Source of the DNA: DASPHG01 sp035629775
GTDB taxonomy: Bacteria > Actinomycetota > Thermoleophilia > Solirubrobacterales > Thermoleophilaceae
DNA length: 64,000 nt
Direction of reading: 5' to 3'
NCBI GenBank assembly: GCA_035629775.1
Contig: DASPHG010000055.1
Span: 1-64,000 of the forward strand
The notes below the pieces were generated by a model that saw only the letters and a program-made list of their open reading frames with translations, was not told the DNA's origin and searched no databases. This document shows positions 22,477 through 30,714 of this stretch, piece by piece. Position numbers and translations under genes: made by a program. Position 1 is the stretch's first letter. The number at the start of each line of letters is the position of its first letter.

Positions 22477-22716
22477 TCAGCCAGCGAAGGGCTCGTCGGA
22501 CTGGGCGGCGAGCGCACGGAGGCTGTCGTACTCCTCCGCACACGCCGGGCAGCCCTCGAGGTGAGGACGCATTCCGGGAATCGCCGTGTTGGCGTCCACG
22601 CCGCGCAGCTCGAGGTCGACGTACTGATCGATCTTCTCGAAGCACTCGTCGCAGAGAATCTCGGGCTCGGCAGGGCCGAGCAGGCGCTTGAGCGTCGTGT
22701 CCGGATGCTCGTTCAT
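22477..22716 (-). CDS. Zinc-finger anti-sigma factor (ZAS-type)
   Basis: A 79-residue protein with the H-x3-C-x2-C motif of anti-sigma zinc fingers: His52, Cys56, Cys59 (MRPHLEGCPACAEE), plus an upstream CxxC (Cys22, Cys25 in LCDECFEKIDQY). It ends without a transmembrane segment, so it is a soluble, RsrA-like cytoplasmic anti-sigma factor; the extra cysteines could make it redox-sensitive. ATG 22716 overlaps the stop of the sigma factor gene (ATGA), the classic sigma/anti-sigma gene pair. It probably binds and holds the sigma factor encoded just upstream. Confidence 0.85.
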   Translation of the reverse strand: MNEHPDTTLKRLLGPAEPEILCDECFEKIDQYVDLELRGVDANTAIPGMRPHLEGCPACAEEYDSLRALAAQSDEPFAG

Positions 22717-23393
22717 CGCTCCCTCCCATTGGTCGCGTCGGTCTCGAATCCCTTGGCCTCGAGGTCGGCACGCAGCTTCCGGCGCGCGTCGTGAAGCGTC
22801 TTGTAGAGAGCGCCACGGGTGGTGCTCAGCCGCTCAGCGAGGACGTCGATGGGAACGCCGTTCACGGCGAGCGCCAGCAGCACGTTTCGCTGGTGCGGCG
22901 TTAACGATTCCTCGACGGACCTGCTGATCGCGTCCATCAGCTCGGACGTCTGCGTCTGATCGTGCGGTGAGGCGCCGCGGTCCGAGAACACCGGCCAGAT
23001 CTCCGGCTCGAGTGTCACTTCGCGCTCCTGCCACGCACGGCGGCGAAGCCGGACGCCGGCTTCGAGGAGGGCGAACTTGTAAGCCCAGGTGGTGAAGCGG
23101 CTCTCGCCGCGGAAGCTGTCGAGCTTCGAGAGCACCGCGACGCAGGCATCGTCGGCCGCCTGCTGGGCGAGATCGTCGAGGTCCTCCCCGCGAACGTGTT
23201 CGAGGGCGCCCTGGCGGCGGCCGATCTCGAACCGCGCCGCGCGCAGCAGCAGGTTGTGGAGCTCTGCGTCCGCAGCCTGCTTCTCGGGGCCGCTCGACCT
23301 GAGCCGCGCCAGCCACTCACGCGACGCGGAGTCGGATCCAGTACTCGGGCTGATGGGGGCGGGGGTGCTCGTCACGGGCGCGGTGATGCTCAT
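22713..23393 (-). CDS. ECF-type RNA polymerase sigma factor
   Basis: A 226-residue sigma-70-family factor. Region 2 is seen in 'RGEDLDDLAQQAADDACVAV' and 'FRGESRFTTWAYKFALLEAG' (the FTTWAYKFA core-binding and -10 recognition helix); region 4 in 'LTPHQRNVLLALAVNGVPID' and 'LSTTRGALYKTLHDARRKLR' (the -35 recognition helix-turn-helix). A ~45-residue Ser/Thr/Pro-rich leader precedes region 2. ATG 23393 (MSITAPVTSTP) is chosen over a longer basic frame to 23495. Co-translated with the zinc anti-sigma factor. Its target promoters are unknown; the inverted repeat at 23528-23561 lies upstream. Confidence 0.88.
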   Translation of the reverse strand: MSITAPVTSTPAPISPSTGSDSASREWLARLRSSGPEKQAADAELHNLLLRAARFEIGRRQGALEHVRGEDLDDLAQQAADDACVAVLSKLDSFRGESRFTTWAYKFALLEAGVRLRRRAWQEREVTLEPEIWPVFSDRGASPHDQTQTSELMDAISRSVEESLTPHQRNVLLALAVNGVPIDVLAERLSTTRGALYKTLHDARRKLRADLEAKGFETDATNGRER

Positions 23394-23527
23394 CGTCCGG
23401 ATTTCTCGAAATCGATCGGACCCATTATGGGCGCTGCGGGATCGGGGGCGGCGCGACGGAGCCGGGGCGCAGATGGTGTTGCCGATTGCCGTCATCGCCC
23501 TCCCGTATGCGCGCGCGGCCGCGCGTT

Positions 23528-23561
23528 TCTTACCTGGTTGTTTCGGCCGGCTGAGGTAAGA
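23528..23561 (+). promoter_or_regulatory. Inverted repeat in the sigma / ferredoxin-reductase divergent gap
   Basis: Perfect 8-base arms TCTTACCT (23528-23535) and AGGTAAGA (23554-23561) are separated by 18 bases, within the 220-base gap between the divergent sigma factor gene and the ferredoxin reductase gene. The spacing places both arms on the same DNA face within two to three helical turns, as for an operator or overlapping divergent promoter elements. Role inferred. Confidence 0.4.
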
Positions 23562-23613
23562 CCGCGTCGCCTTCCGCCGCTAACCGGTCATGAGCGAGCA
23601 AGGAGCGAGTGCA

Positions 23614-24849
23614 ATGAGCCAGGCCTTCGTGATCGTGGGTGCCGGACTTGCCGGCGCGAAGGCCGCGGAGGCGCTCCGCCGGGAGGGCTTCGACGGGCGC
23701 CTGATCCTGATCGGGGCCGAGACCGAGCTGCCATACGAGCGTCCGCCGCTGTCGAAGGGATACCTGCGCGGAGAGTCGGAGCGGGAAACGACGCACGTGC
23801 TGCCGCGGGAGTTCTATGCCGAGAACGACGTCGAGCTCCGGCTCGGAACCTCGGTCACCGAGTTGCGGCGCGACCCACAGCAGGTCGTGCTCGCGGACGG
23901 CGACACGTTCGACTTCGACCGCGCCCTGCTCGCGACCGGCGCTGAGCCGCGGCGGATGGAGGTCGAAGGCGCTGAGCTCCCGGGCGTCCACTACCTGCGG
24001 GACCTCGACGACTCCGACGCCATTGCGGCGAAGCTCGAAGAGGGGAAGCGCGCGGTCGTGATCGGGGCCGGCTGGATCGGCGCCGAGGTGGCCGCGTCGG
24101 CGCGGCAGAAGGGCGTCGACGTGACGCTCGTCGAGCACGCCGACGTCCCGCTCGAGCGCGTGCTCGGCCGCGAGGTCGGCCAGATCTACGCCGACATCCA
24201 TCGCCAGCACGGGGTCGACCTGATCACCGGGCACGGCATCGCCGCCTTCGAGGGGAGCGGAGGACTCGAGGCGGTCAAGCTGGACGATGGCCGCCGTGTC
24301 GAGTGCGACTTCGCCGTCGTCGGCATCGGCGTGACGCCACGCGTCGAGCTCGCCGCCGCGGCGGGACTCGAAATCGACAACGGCGTCCTCGTAGACGAGT
24401 CGCTCGAGACGAGCGCCCCCGGCATCTTCGCCGTCGGCGATATCGCCAACGCACCGCACCCGCACTACGGCCACCGGCTTCGGGTCGAGCACTGGGCGAA
24501 TGCCCTGAACCAGCCACACACGGCGGCGCTCGGGATGCTCGGCAAGCACGCGGTCTACGACCGGCTGCCCTACTTCTTCTCGGACCAGTACGAGGTCGGC
24601 ATGGAGTACACGGGATACGCCGCCGATTGGGACGAGGTGGTCCTCCGCGGCGATGTCGAGGCGCGTGAGTTCATCGCGTTCTGGCTGAGAGACGGGAAGG
24701 TCCTGGCCGGGATGAACGTCGGCGTCTGGGACGTCACCGACCCGATCAAGGCTCTGATCACCGCCGGTGGTGCGGTGGACACGCACGCGCTGGCCGATCC
24801 CGACGTGCCGCTGGAGGACGTCTCGGCGTCGGCGCCGGTCAGCAGATAA
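23614..24849 (+). CDS. FAD-dependent ferredoxin/rubredoxin reductase-like NAD(P)H oxidoreductase
   Basis: A 411-residue flavoprotein that passes electrons from NAD(P)H to a ferredoxin-like carrier. Two Rossmann dinucleotide motifs are clear: FAD-binding 'VIVGAGLAGAKAAEALR' at the N-terminus and NAD(P)-binding 'AVVIGAGWIGAEVAASAR' near 150. Further motifs are 'PPLSKGYLRG', the ATG motif 'LLATGAEPR' and the second FAD motif 'GIFAVGDIANAP'. ATG 23614 is preferred over 23590 because aaggag lies 8 bases upstream. A cytochrome P450 gene at 26.8 kb could use such a reductase, but they are not co-transcribed. Overlaps the convergent trmO by 11 bases. Confidence 0.9.
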   Translation: MSQAFVIVGAGLAGAKAAEALRREGFDGRLILIGAETELPYERPPLSKGYLRGESERETTHVLPREFYAENDVELRLGTSVTELRRDPQQVVLADGDTFDFDRALLATGAEPRRMEVEGAELPGVHYLRDLDDSDAIAAKLEEGKRAVVIGAGWIGAEVAASARQKGVDVTLVEHADVPLERVLGREVGQIYADIHRQHGVDLITGHGIAAFEGSGGLEAVKLDDGRRVECDFAVVGIGVTPRVELAAAAGLEIDNGVLVDESLETSAPGIFAVGDIANAPHPHYGHRLRVEHWANALNQPHTAALGMLGKHAVYDRLPYFFSDQYEVGMEYTGYAADWDEVVLRGDVEAREFIAFWLRDGKVLAGMNVGVWDVTDPIKALITAGGAVDTHALADPDVPLEDVSASAPVSR

Positions 24850-25228
24850 CGGGTTTGAGGTCGACGACCGGCGTGCCGTCGATCGCCTCGAGCGGTCGCA
24901 CGTGCACGCGCAGGCCGTCGACGTCGAGCACCTCGACCTCGTGCAGGCCGAGCGGGTTCGGCCGGTCGGGCGAGCGGGTGCTGAAGACGCCCTGCTCCGG
25001 ATTCGACCGGTCGTCGCGGGGGTGTACGCGCATGACGGTGCGGTCGGCGCGGTGCAGCCAGGTGATCACGACCATCCGGTCGCCCGGGCGGACGCCGGCG
25101 ACCGCGGTGAGGAACTCGGGCTCGACGACGAGCCAGGCGTCCGGCGCTCCCTCGTCTCCCTGCTTCGGCGCGCTCGCGCGGTCGGCCAGGCTCGACTCCA
25201 CGACGCCGATCTGCCTCAGCTCGAACAC
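24839..25228 (-). CDS. trmO: TrmO-like tRNA t6A37 methyltransferase (UPF0066/TsaA family)
   Basis: A 129-residue protein of the UPF0066 family, whose E. coli member methylates N6-threonylcarbamoyladenosine at position 37 of tRNA-Thr using S-adenosylmethionine. Family hallmarks: the N-terminal 'IGVVESSLADRASAPKQG' strand and loop, the central 'GDRMVVITWLHRADR', and the signature 'FSTRSPDRPNPLGLHEVEVL'. At 129 residues it has only the beta-barrel core, shorter than the ~235-residue E. coli protein, as in many actinobacterial and archaeal members. Its end overlaps the convergent reductase gene by 11 bases. Confidence 0.85.
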   Translation of the reverse strand: MFELRQIGVVESSLADRASAPKQGDEGAPDAWLVVEPEFLTAVAGVRPGDRMVVITWLHRADRTVMRVHPRDDRSNPEQGVFSTRSPDRPNPLGLHEVEVLDVDGLRVHVRPLEAIDGTPVVDLKPVIC

Positions 25229-25258
25229 GCGCGCATCCTGTCAGTCAGAGTTCGCCGA

Positions 25259-25723
25259 CTAGCTCCGCGCGACGAAGCTGTCGTCGCCGCTGCAGACCCA
25301 GGTCTTCAGCGTCGGGCCGTAGTAGCCGCCGAAGTCGACCGTCGCGAACGCGAAGTTCACGTGCAGCTTCGCCTTCACGCCGCCCTTCTTCACCTTTGTC
25401 AGGGTCACCTTGTAGTTCTTCGTGACCTCGCTGTAGTGCATGGCCGGCTCCTGCTTGACGCTGACCTTGCGGGTCTTGCCGATTTTGAACTTGCCCGGCG
25501 GGCGGAAGATCTCGCCGCCGACGCGGGTGCCGCCGGTGGGGGAGATGCAGCTCGTCGGGACCATGCCGTTCAGCTTGCTGAACTTCTTCCCCTTCACCTT
25601 GAAGGACATCTCGAAGCCGTTCTTCGTCTTGCCGCCGTAGTTGCCGGGCTCGATGGCAGCCGCCGGGAAGGCAGCAGCGGCGAATGCGGCCGTGACGGCC
25701 AGTGTGGAGGGTGCGAGTCTCAT
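25259..25723 (-). CDS. Small secreted beta-rich protein of unknown function
   Basis: A 154-residue exported protein. Signal peptide at about 1-23 (MRLAPSTLAVTAAFAAAAFP, AAA cleavage region). The mature part is Lys/Gly-rich with alternating strands: 'GNYGGKTKNGFEMSFKVKGK', 'VGGEIFRPPGKFKIGKTRKV', 'KVTLTKVKKGGVKAKLHVNF', and two Cys (TSCISPT, WVCSGD) possibly bridged. The pattern 'G.Y.G.t..g..v.f.v...g..v' is common in secreted single-domain proteins of Solirubrobacterales-like genomes. Transcribed alone. Extracellular or wall-associated; function unknown. Confidence 0.75.
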   Translation of the reverse strand: MRLAPSTLAVTAAFAAAAFPAAAIEPGNYGGKTKNGFEMSFKVKGKKFSKLNGMVPTSCISPTGGTRVGGEIFRPPGKFKIGKTRKVSVKQEPAMHYSEVTKNYKVTLTKVKKGGVKAKLHVNFAFATVDFGGYYGPTLKTWVCSGDDSFVARS

Positions 25724-25778
25724 TCGGCCAGGATGGCGATGGCCGGCGATCCCGCCACCCTTTTGGCGCGTCGAGGCT

Positions 25779-26042
25779 CTAGACGCGCGCGTCCAGGCGC
25801 ACTCGCACCATGTCGCCCGCTTCCTTGCCGATCGCCTTTCGGATCTCGGCCTTCACCGGCAGGCGGTGCGTGCCGTCGCCCTGGGCCATGAACGCGCTCT
25901 CGAACGGCTCGCCGTCGATCGTGCCGCGCACCTTCACGAGTCCTGGGGTTCCGAAGAACTCGGCCGCGCCGTCCCACACGACGCACGTCCACGCCCCTTT
26001 GTTGGTGCCCTTCTCGAGCTGCGCGGAGAACTCCTTCAGCAT
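25779..26042 (-). CDS. DUF1905 domain protein
   Basis: An 87-residue small beta-barrel-like protein with the family plan 'M-x-F-x-A-x-LEKG...GAWTCVVWD', then 'VKVRGTIDGEPFESAFMAQG' and 'LPVKAEIRKAIGKEAGDMVR'. DUF1905 proteins are usually about 85-100 residues and of unknown function, often fused to a YdeI-like domain, which is absent here. ATG 26042 fits the family start; an ATG at 26075 would add 11 residues. Its 5' end is divergent from the cysQ gene with a short shared promoter region. Confidence 0.8.
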   Translation of the reverse strand: MLKEFSAQLEKGTNKGAWTCVVWDGAAEFFGTPGLVKVRGTIDGEPFESAFMAQGDGTHRLPVKAEIRKAIGKEAGDMVRVRLDARV

Positions 26043-26097
26043 GTCCGTAGGACCCTGCCAGGCGCGGAAAGTCATCGGTTTGCGAGGATGCCGCCCC

Positions 26098-26844
26098 GTG
26101 ACCGACGACCACGCACTTGCGGCGAAGCTCGCCTCGGTTGCCGGCGCGATGCTCCAGGCGACGCGCGCCAGCGGCCTACTCGAGGGCAAGCCGCTCGGCC
26201 AGGCGGGCGACGCCGTCGCGCACGAGTGGCTCTGCCGCGTGCTGCGCGAACAGCGCGAGGATGACGGCCTGCTCTCCGAGGAGGGGGACCCGGGCGCGCC
26301 CGACCGCCAGACGCGCGAGCGCGTGTGGATCATCGATCCGCTCGACGGCACGCGCGAGTACTCCGAAGGCCGCTCCGACTGGGCGGTGCACGTCGCCCTC
26401 ACGGTCGGCGGCCAGATGGAGGCCGCGGCCGTCGCCCTGCCCGGTCTCGACCAGGTCTTCTCGACCGCCGAGCCGGTCGAGCCCGCCACGGGTGATGGCG
26501 GAGGCGGCCCACTTCGGATCGCGGTCAGTCGCACCCGCCCACCGGAGTTCGCCGAGAAGGTGGCGGCCGCCGTCGGCGGCGAACTCGTGGGGCTCGGGTC
26601 GGCGGGCTACAAGACGCTCGCGGTCGTGCGCGGCGAGGTGGACGCCTACATGCACGGCGGGGGACAGTGGGAGTGGGACGTCGCCGCCCCCGCCGGCGTC
26701 GCGATGCACGCCGGACTCCACGTGTCGCGGATCGACGGCTCGCCGCTCGTCTTCAACCGGCCCGAGCCGAAGCTGCCCGACCAGCTCATCTGCCGGCCGG
26801 AGGACGCCGACAGGCTCCTCGGCGCGATCGCCGACGCGAGCTAG
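26098..26844 (+). CDS. cysQ: 3'(2'),5'-bisphosphate nucleotidase / inositol-monophosphatase family protein (CysQ-like)
   Basis: A 248-residue Mg2+-dependent phosphatase of the FIG superfamily, likely hydrolysing PAP to AMP. The metal-binding motifs are the acidic 'GLLSEEGD' (first Glu ligand), 'VWIIDPLDGTREYSEG' (DPxDGT signature) and 'QWEWDVAAPAGVAMHAG' (WD...A second motif). GTG start at 26098; the frame is open further upstream but overlaps the divergent DUF1905 gene. The stop overlaps the convergent P450 gene by four bases. CysQ versus inositol monophosphatase specificity is not certain; the DGTREY form and length favour CysQ. Confidence 0.88.
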   Translation: MTDDHALAAKLASVAGAMLQATRASGLLEGKPLGQAGDAVAHEWLCRVLREQREDDGLLSEEGDPGAPDRQTRERVWIIDPLDGTREYSEGRSDWAVHVALTVGGQMEAAAVALPGLDQVFSTAEPVEPATGDGGGGPLRIAVSRTRPPEFAEKVAAAVGGELVGLGSAGYKTLAVVRGEVDAYMHGGGQWEWDVAAPAGVAMHAGLHVSRIDGSPLVFNRPEPKLPDQLICRPEDADRLLGAIADAS

Positions 26845-28142
26845 GAAACGCTCTCGACCACGGCCTCGCCGCCGCGGCTCGGCAGCAGAGTGACGCCGCG
26901 GAAGCGCGCCTTCTCCGCGCGCGAGCGCCGTGCGCGCAGCCTCGCGCGGCGCACGATGGCCGCGATCACGATTCGCATCTCGAGCTGCGCGAACGCGGCC
27001 CCGAGGCAGCGCCTGACGCCGCCCCCGAAGGGGATCCACGTGTAGGGCTCGGGCGCCCCGTCGAGGAAGCGCTCGGGGCGGAACGCCTCCGGGTCGGGCG
27101 GGTAGAGCTCGGGGTCGTACTGGACGAGGAAGATCGACGCGGCGAGCTGCATGCCCGGCTCGACCCGGTAGCCGCCGAGCTCGGTTGGCTCCGCCGGCGC
27201 GCGGAAGACCTCGGTCACGACTGGCCGCACGCGCAGCGTCTCCTTGATCACCGCCTCGAGGTAGTCGTCGCTCTCCCCGGCCCGGACCTCCGCGGTCAGC
27301 CGCTCGAGAGCGGCCGGCGTCCGCAGCAGCCGCTCGAACGCCCATCCGATCGAAGTCGCGGTGGTCTCGTGACCCGCGAGGAGCAGGGTGATCAGCTCGT
27401 CGCGCAGCTCGCGGTCGGTGAGACCCTGACCCTCCTCGTCCCGCGCCGCGAGCAGCAGCGTCAGCACGTCGTCGCGCTTGTCGCGGTCGGGATCGGCACG
27501 GCGCCGCTCGATCTCGTCGTAGAGCAGCCTGTCCACCTCGTCACGGCGGGCGAGGAATCGGCCCCACGGGCTGCGCGGGCCGAGGTCCTTCTGAACCAGG
27601 AGCAGCGCGGGGTTGATGGCGGACAGGCTCGGCAGCAGGCGCTTGAACTCGGCGATCCGCTCCGGGTCGGTGACGCCGAAGACCGCGCGGATGATCACCT
27701 CGAGGGTGATGCTCTGAGCGACCGTGCGGGTCCGCACCGTCTGGCCGGGTCGCCAGCCGTCGAGCTCGCGGTTCGTGACCGCCTCGATCATGTCGGCGTA
27801 GTGCGCGATGGCCTCGCCATGGAACGGCGGCAGCATCAGCTTGCGCATCCGCATGTGCCGCGCACCGTCGAGCAGCAGGATCGACTCCGGCCCGGTGACC
27901 GGCTGCATGATCTCGCGCGGCTCGGAGACCCGGTACTGCGCCGGCTTCCACTTGAACATCTGCTCGATCAGGTCGCGGTCGGCGACATGGATCATCTGGC
28001 CGGCAAGGACGTCGTGTGTCTGGAAGAGCCGTCCGTAGCGCTTGCGCATCTCGAGCCGCGAGCGCATCGGCCAGCCGACGCCGAGCCAGGTCTGCACGGG
28101 CCGCGGAAGCCGCGGGCCGGGGATCTCGGACGCCGCCTTCAC
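26841..28142 (-). CDS. Cytochrome P450
   Basis: A 433-residue soluble P450 monooxygenase. The I-helix oxygen-activation motif AGHETT is at 256-261, the K-helix E-x-x-R at Glu301-Arg304 (KETLRVRP), the PERF-like segment 'FRPERFLDG' near 354-362, and the haem-thiolate loop 'PFGGGVRRCLGAAFA' with Cys379. The sequence around the I-helix and 'WIPFGGGVRRCLGA' resembles the CYP110/CYP135-like bacterial group more than class I camphor types. ATG 28142 overlaps the stop of the upstream winged-helix gene (ATGA). Substrate unknown; a redox partner could be the ferredoxin reductase at 23.6 kb. Confidence 0.93.
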   Translation of the reverse strand: MKAASEIPGPRLPRPVQTWLGVGWPMRSRLEMRKRYGRLFQTHDVLAGQMIHVADRDLIEQMFKWKPAQYRVSEPREIMQPVTGPESILLLDGARHMRMRKLMLPPFHGEAIAHYADMIEAVTNRELDGWRPGQTVRTRTVAQSITLEVIIRAVFGVTDPERIAEFKRLLPSLSAINPALLLVQKDLGPRSPWGRFLARRDEVDRLLYDEIERRRADPDRDKRDDVLTLLLAARDEEGQGLTDRELRDELITLLLAGHETTATSIGWAFERLLRTPAALERLTAEVRAGESDDYLEAVIKETLRVRPVVTEVFRAPAEPTELGGYRVEPGMQLAASIFLVQYDPELYPPDPEAFRPERFLDGAPEPYTWIPFGGGVRRCLGAAFAQLEMRIVIAAIVRRARLRARRSRAEKARFRGVTLLPSRGGEAVVESVS

Positions 28143-29128
28143 CCCAGGAAGCGTTTCACGTCGGCCGCCTCGCGTTCGAGCGCTGCCAGCTTCGGCGGCG
28201 CAAGCGGCCCGAACGGCTCGAGCACGACCTCGCCGCCGACCAGCCGCCAGGTCGCGACCGGGCGTCCGTCGACGAGCGCGAACGGGCGAAAGAGCCCCTG
28301 CCGCACGATCGCGCCGTCGTGCTCGCCGAGCAGCGGCGCGCGCGATTTCCAGCCGTGCAGGACGGGGTCGTACGAACCGAGCAGCTTCGGCGCCGCGGTG
28401 GCACGGATTTCTCGACCAGAGGCCGGAAAATGCGTGCCACCGGCGCCGGCGAAGGCCGCGCGGGCGTCGCGCAGGGGGAGACCGGTCCAGTAGGCGAGGT
28501 CGCGCTCGTCCGCGGGCGCGTGTCCGGCGAGGTAGCGGCGGCCGAGCTCGGCCAGCGCCGCGTCGCGATCGAATCGGCGCGGCTCGCCGACCCAGTCGCG
28601 TACGAGCGCGAAGGCGTGGCGCTTGCCGACCATGGGCCCGCGGACGATTAGCCCGCGAATCGACGCGAGCGCCAGCAGGTGGATCAGCGCCTGTCCCTCG
28701 GTCCGGACCCCGGCCGCCCGGACGGGCTCGACGAGCCGGTCGCGCACCAGCGGGCCCTCGGCGGCGAGGGCTTGCTTGATCGCGGCGACACCGCGATCGG
28801 CCTTTCCCGGCGAGACGCCCTCCTGAGCCAGCCGGCGCATCGTGCCGGTCAGCTGGCGCGGGGCTGTGAGCGCGTGCAGCCAGAAGTAGTCCTCGCTGCG
28901 AACCAGGTGAAGCGTGCCGCGATTCAGCCAGGTGATCACGAGGGCGCGGTCGTCCGTCAGGGCGCGATCGACGTCTGCGGCCGTCAGCCCCCTCGACCGC
29001 GCGCGGATTGCGAGGCGCGCCCCGCGTGGATCCTGACCCTGGACGGCGAGGAGGCGCTGGACCGCCGCCACTGGGTCGCGTGCCGGGGGCCCGGAGAGGA
29101 GCTGCGCCCGGAGCCGCCGCGCTATCAC
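28139..29128 (-). CDS. Winged-helix DNA-binding domain protein (HTH_42 / AlkZ-like family)
   Basis: A 329-residue protein of the 'winged helix DNA-binding' family that includes AlkZ/YcaQ-type DNA glycosylases. Family marks: 'VAAVQRLLAVQGQDPRGARL' near the N-terminus, 'VITWLNRGTLHLVRSEDYFW' (the W-R-GTLHL motif), 'LASIRGLIVRGPMVGKRHAF', and 'GSYDPVLHGWKSRAPLLGEH'. GTG 29128 is chosen; the frame is open to 29272 but that region overlaps the divergent gene. It is translationally coupled to the P450 downstream. Base-excision activity versus mere DNA binding cannot be decided. Confidence 0.82.
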   Translation of the reverse strand: MIARRLRAQLLSGPPARDPVAAVQRLLAVQGQDPRGARLAIRARSRGLTAADVDRALTDDRALVITWLNRGTLHLVRSEDYFWLHALTAPRQLTGTMRRLAQEGVSPGKADRGVAAIKQALAAEGPLVRDRLVEPVRAAGVRTEGQALIHLLALASIRGLIVRGPMVGKRHAFALVRDWVGEPRRFDRDAALAELGRRYLAGHAPADERDLAYWTGLPLRDARAAFAGAGGTHFPASGREIRATAAPKLLGSYDPVLHGWKSRAPLLGEHDGAIVRQGLFRPFALVDGRPVATWRLVGGEVVLEPFGPLAPPKLAALEREAADVKRFLG

Positions 29129-29204
29129 GGCCAGAGCCTTGCAGGCGGCGCCGATCACCGCATCGGGGGCTACCCTTCGCACAGCGACAGGGGGAAGCGA
29201 AGGA

Positions 29205-30704
29205 ATGCCGGCGTCAGCTTCGCTCGCGAGGGCGACCGCGGTCGTATCGCTCGCGGCGGGAGTCATCCACATCGCGGCTGCGGCCGATCACAGCAACGAG
29301 CCCGTGATGTTGACCGGGTTCATCGCGGTTGCCGCATTGCAGATCCTCCTCGCCGGCGCCCTTTTCGCCGGGCGGCGCGACCGCGCGATCCTGAGCGCCG
29401 GCGCGCTCGTGATGGTCGCCTCGGTCGCGGCATGGGCCGTCTCGCGCACGACCGGCCTGCCGTTCGTGGCAGACGCCCACGCGGAGCCGGTCGGCGTCCG
29501 CGACGGGGTGACCGTCCTGCTCGAGCTCGCGGCCACCGCCGGGCTCGCGTTCCTGCTGACCCCGGCGGCCGACCCGCTCCGGGGCCGGCTCGGCGCGCGC
29601 TCGGTCCGCTACGTCGCGGTCGGCGCGCTCTGGCTGACGTTGGGCGCGGTCCTGCTCGCCGACGACGACCACGGGCACGACGTGCTCGAGCACGCGAGCG
29701 CCGGCGGCGCGCACTCGGCGGTCGCGGGTGACGGCCATGCGGCGGACGGGTCGCACGTGGACAGCGGCGCAAAACACGCGAAGGACGGGAAGCACGCCAA
29801 GGGCAAGGGCCACGACGACGGGGGCCACGGCTCGCTCCCGGGAGCGCACGAGCTCGCGTCGATCGGGCCGCACGACGGCGGCGGCGCACACGGCGGGAGC
29901 ACACCGCACGATCCCAGCGGTGAGCACGACGGGGAGGACGGCGAGCACGACGAGGGCGACGGTGAGCACGACGAGGGGGACGGCAAGCACGACGAGGGCG
30001 ACGGCAAGCACGACGGCGGGAACCGGCACGGCGACGGCGGCCCCGGCCATGGTCCCGGCGGCGATCCGCACGGCGGCCACGGAGCGCAGGCGAGCGCGTG
30101 CGAGGGCCGTCCGAGCCAGGCGCTGTGGGCGAGCGGCGGGCGCTCCTACGTCTATCAGCCCGCCCACGAGGGCGACGGCGCGGCGGTGCGCGCGTGCTCG
30201 ACGTCCGGCGGCGCGCCGGCACAGATGCTCGCCATGCCCCGCTGCCCCCCGACCGATCGGCAGGAACGCAACGCGCGCGAGCTCGCGCGGCTGACCGCCG
30301 CGGCGCTCACGCCCTACGTCGGCCAGCCCGTCAACGCCCTGGCGGACGGCTTCCTTCCGACGCGGGTCGAGGCCAAGTGGTCGCTGTGGGTGAACCGCGA
30401 TCGGCTCGAGGACGAGCACGTCCTAGAGCCCGCGCGGGTCGAGGCGTTCATGGCCGCCCTCACGGACGACGGGTGGTACCCCGTCGGCGGCATGTACCTG
30501 GCGGACGGCGCCACCACGCCGCCGAACCCGACCGGATGCCTGCTCCGGTGGCAGCGCGAGCAGAGCGGCGATTGGGCCGCGCACGTCTGGACCTATGGCG
30601 GGCTCGACCCCTGGGGCCGCGACTACGACGGCACCGAGCCGCACACGTGGTTCGGCCCGTTCCGGCCGCTCCCGGCGGTCTGCGACGAGAAGAGCTGCCT
30701 CTAG
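29205..30704 (+). CDS. Polytopic membrane protein with a His/Asp-rich loop and soluble C-terminal domain
   Basis: A 499-residue protein. Five hydrophobic helices occupy about residues 8-175 (AVVSLAAGVIHIAAAADHSN; MLTGFIAVAALQILLAGALF; ILSAGALVMVASVAAWAVSR; GVTVLLELAATAGLAFLL; YVAVGALWLTLGAVLLADDD). A ~120-residue loop rich in His, Asp and Gly follows, including a five-fold 7-residue repeat G-E/K-H-D-E-G-D (DNA 29919-30023), then a Cys-containing soluble C-terminal domain ending near 'CDEKSCL'. The His-rich stretch suggests binding of Zn, Ni, Co or Cu. ATG 29205 is preceded by a purine-rich gaagga. A metal storage or sensing role is plausible, unproven. Confidence 0.75.
   Translation: MPASASLARATAVVSLAAGVIHIAAAADHSNEPVMLTGFIAVAALQILLAGALFAGRRDRAILSAGALVMVASVAAWAVSRTTGLPFVADAHAEPVGVRDGVTVLLELAATAGLAFLLTPAADPLRGRLGARSVRYVAVGALWLTLGAVLLADDDHGHDVLEHASAGGAHSAVAGDGHAADGSHVDSGAKHAKDGKHAKGKGHDDGGHGSLPGAHELASIGPHDGGGAHGGSTPHDPSGEHDGEDGEHDEGDGEHDEGDGKHDEGDGKHDGGNRHGDGGPGHGPGGDPHGGHGAQASACEGRPSQALWASGGRSYVYQPAHEGDGAAVRACSTSGGAPAQMLAMPRCPPTDRQERNARELARLTAAALTPYVGQPVNALADGFLPTRVEAKWSLWVNRDRLEDEHVLEPARVEAFMAALTDDGWYPVGGMYLADGATTPPNPTGCLLRWQREQSGDWAAHVWTYGGLDPWGRDYDGTEPHTWFGPFRPLPAVCDEKSCL
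29919..30023 (+). repeat. Five tandem 21-bp coding repeats (His-Asp-rich)
   Basis: Five consecutive 21-base units beginning ggtgagcacgac or ggcaagcacgac (29919-29939, 29940-29960, 29961-29981, 29982-30002, 30003-30023) encode the heptad G-[E/K]-H-D-[E/G]-[G/E]-[D/N]. The near identity of units suggests recent slippage expansion, with likely copy-number variation between strains. Confidence 0.85.
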
Positions 30705-30714
30705 GCGGTGGTCG

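Noticed and set aside
29919..30023. Tandem repeats considered as a CRISPR array
   Set aside because: Units are contiguous 21-mers without spacers and lie inside an open reading frame; no cas genes in the window.
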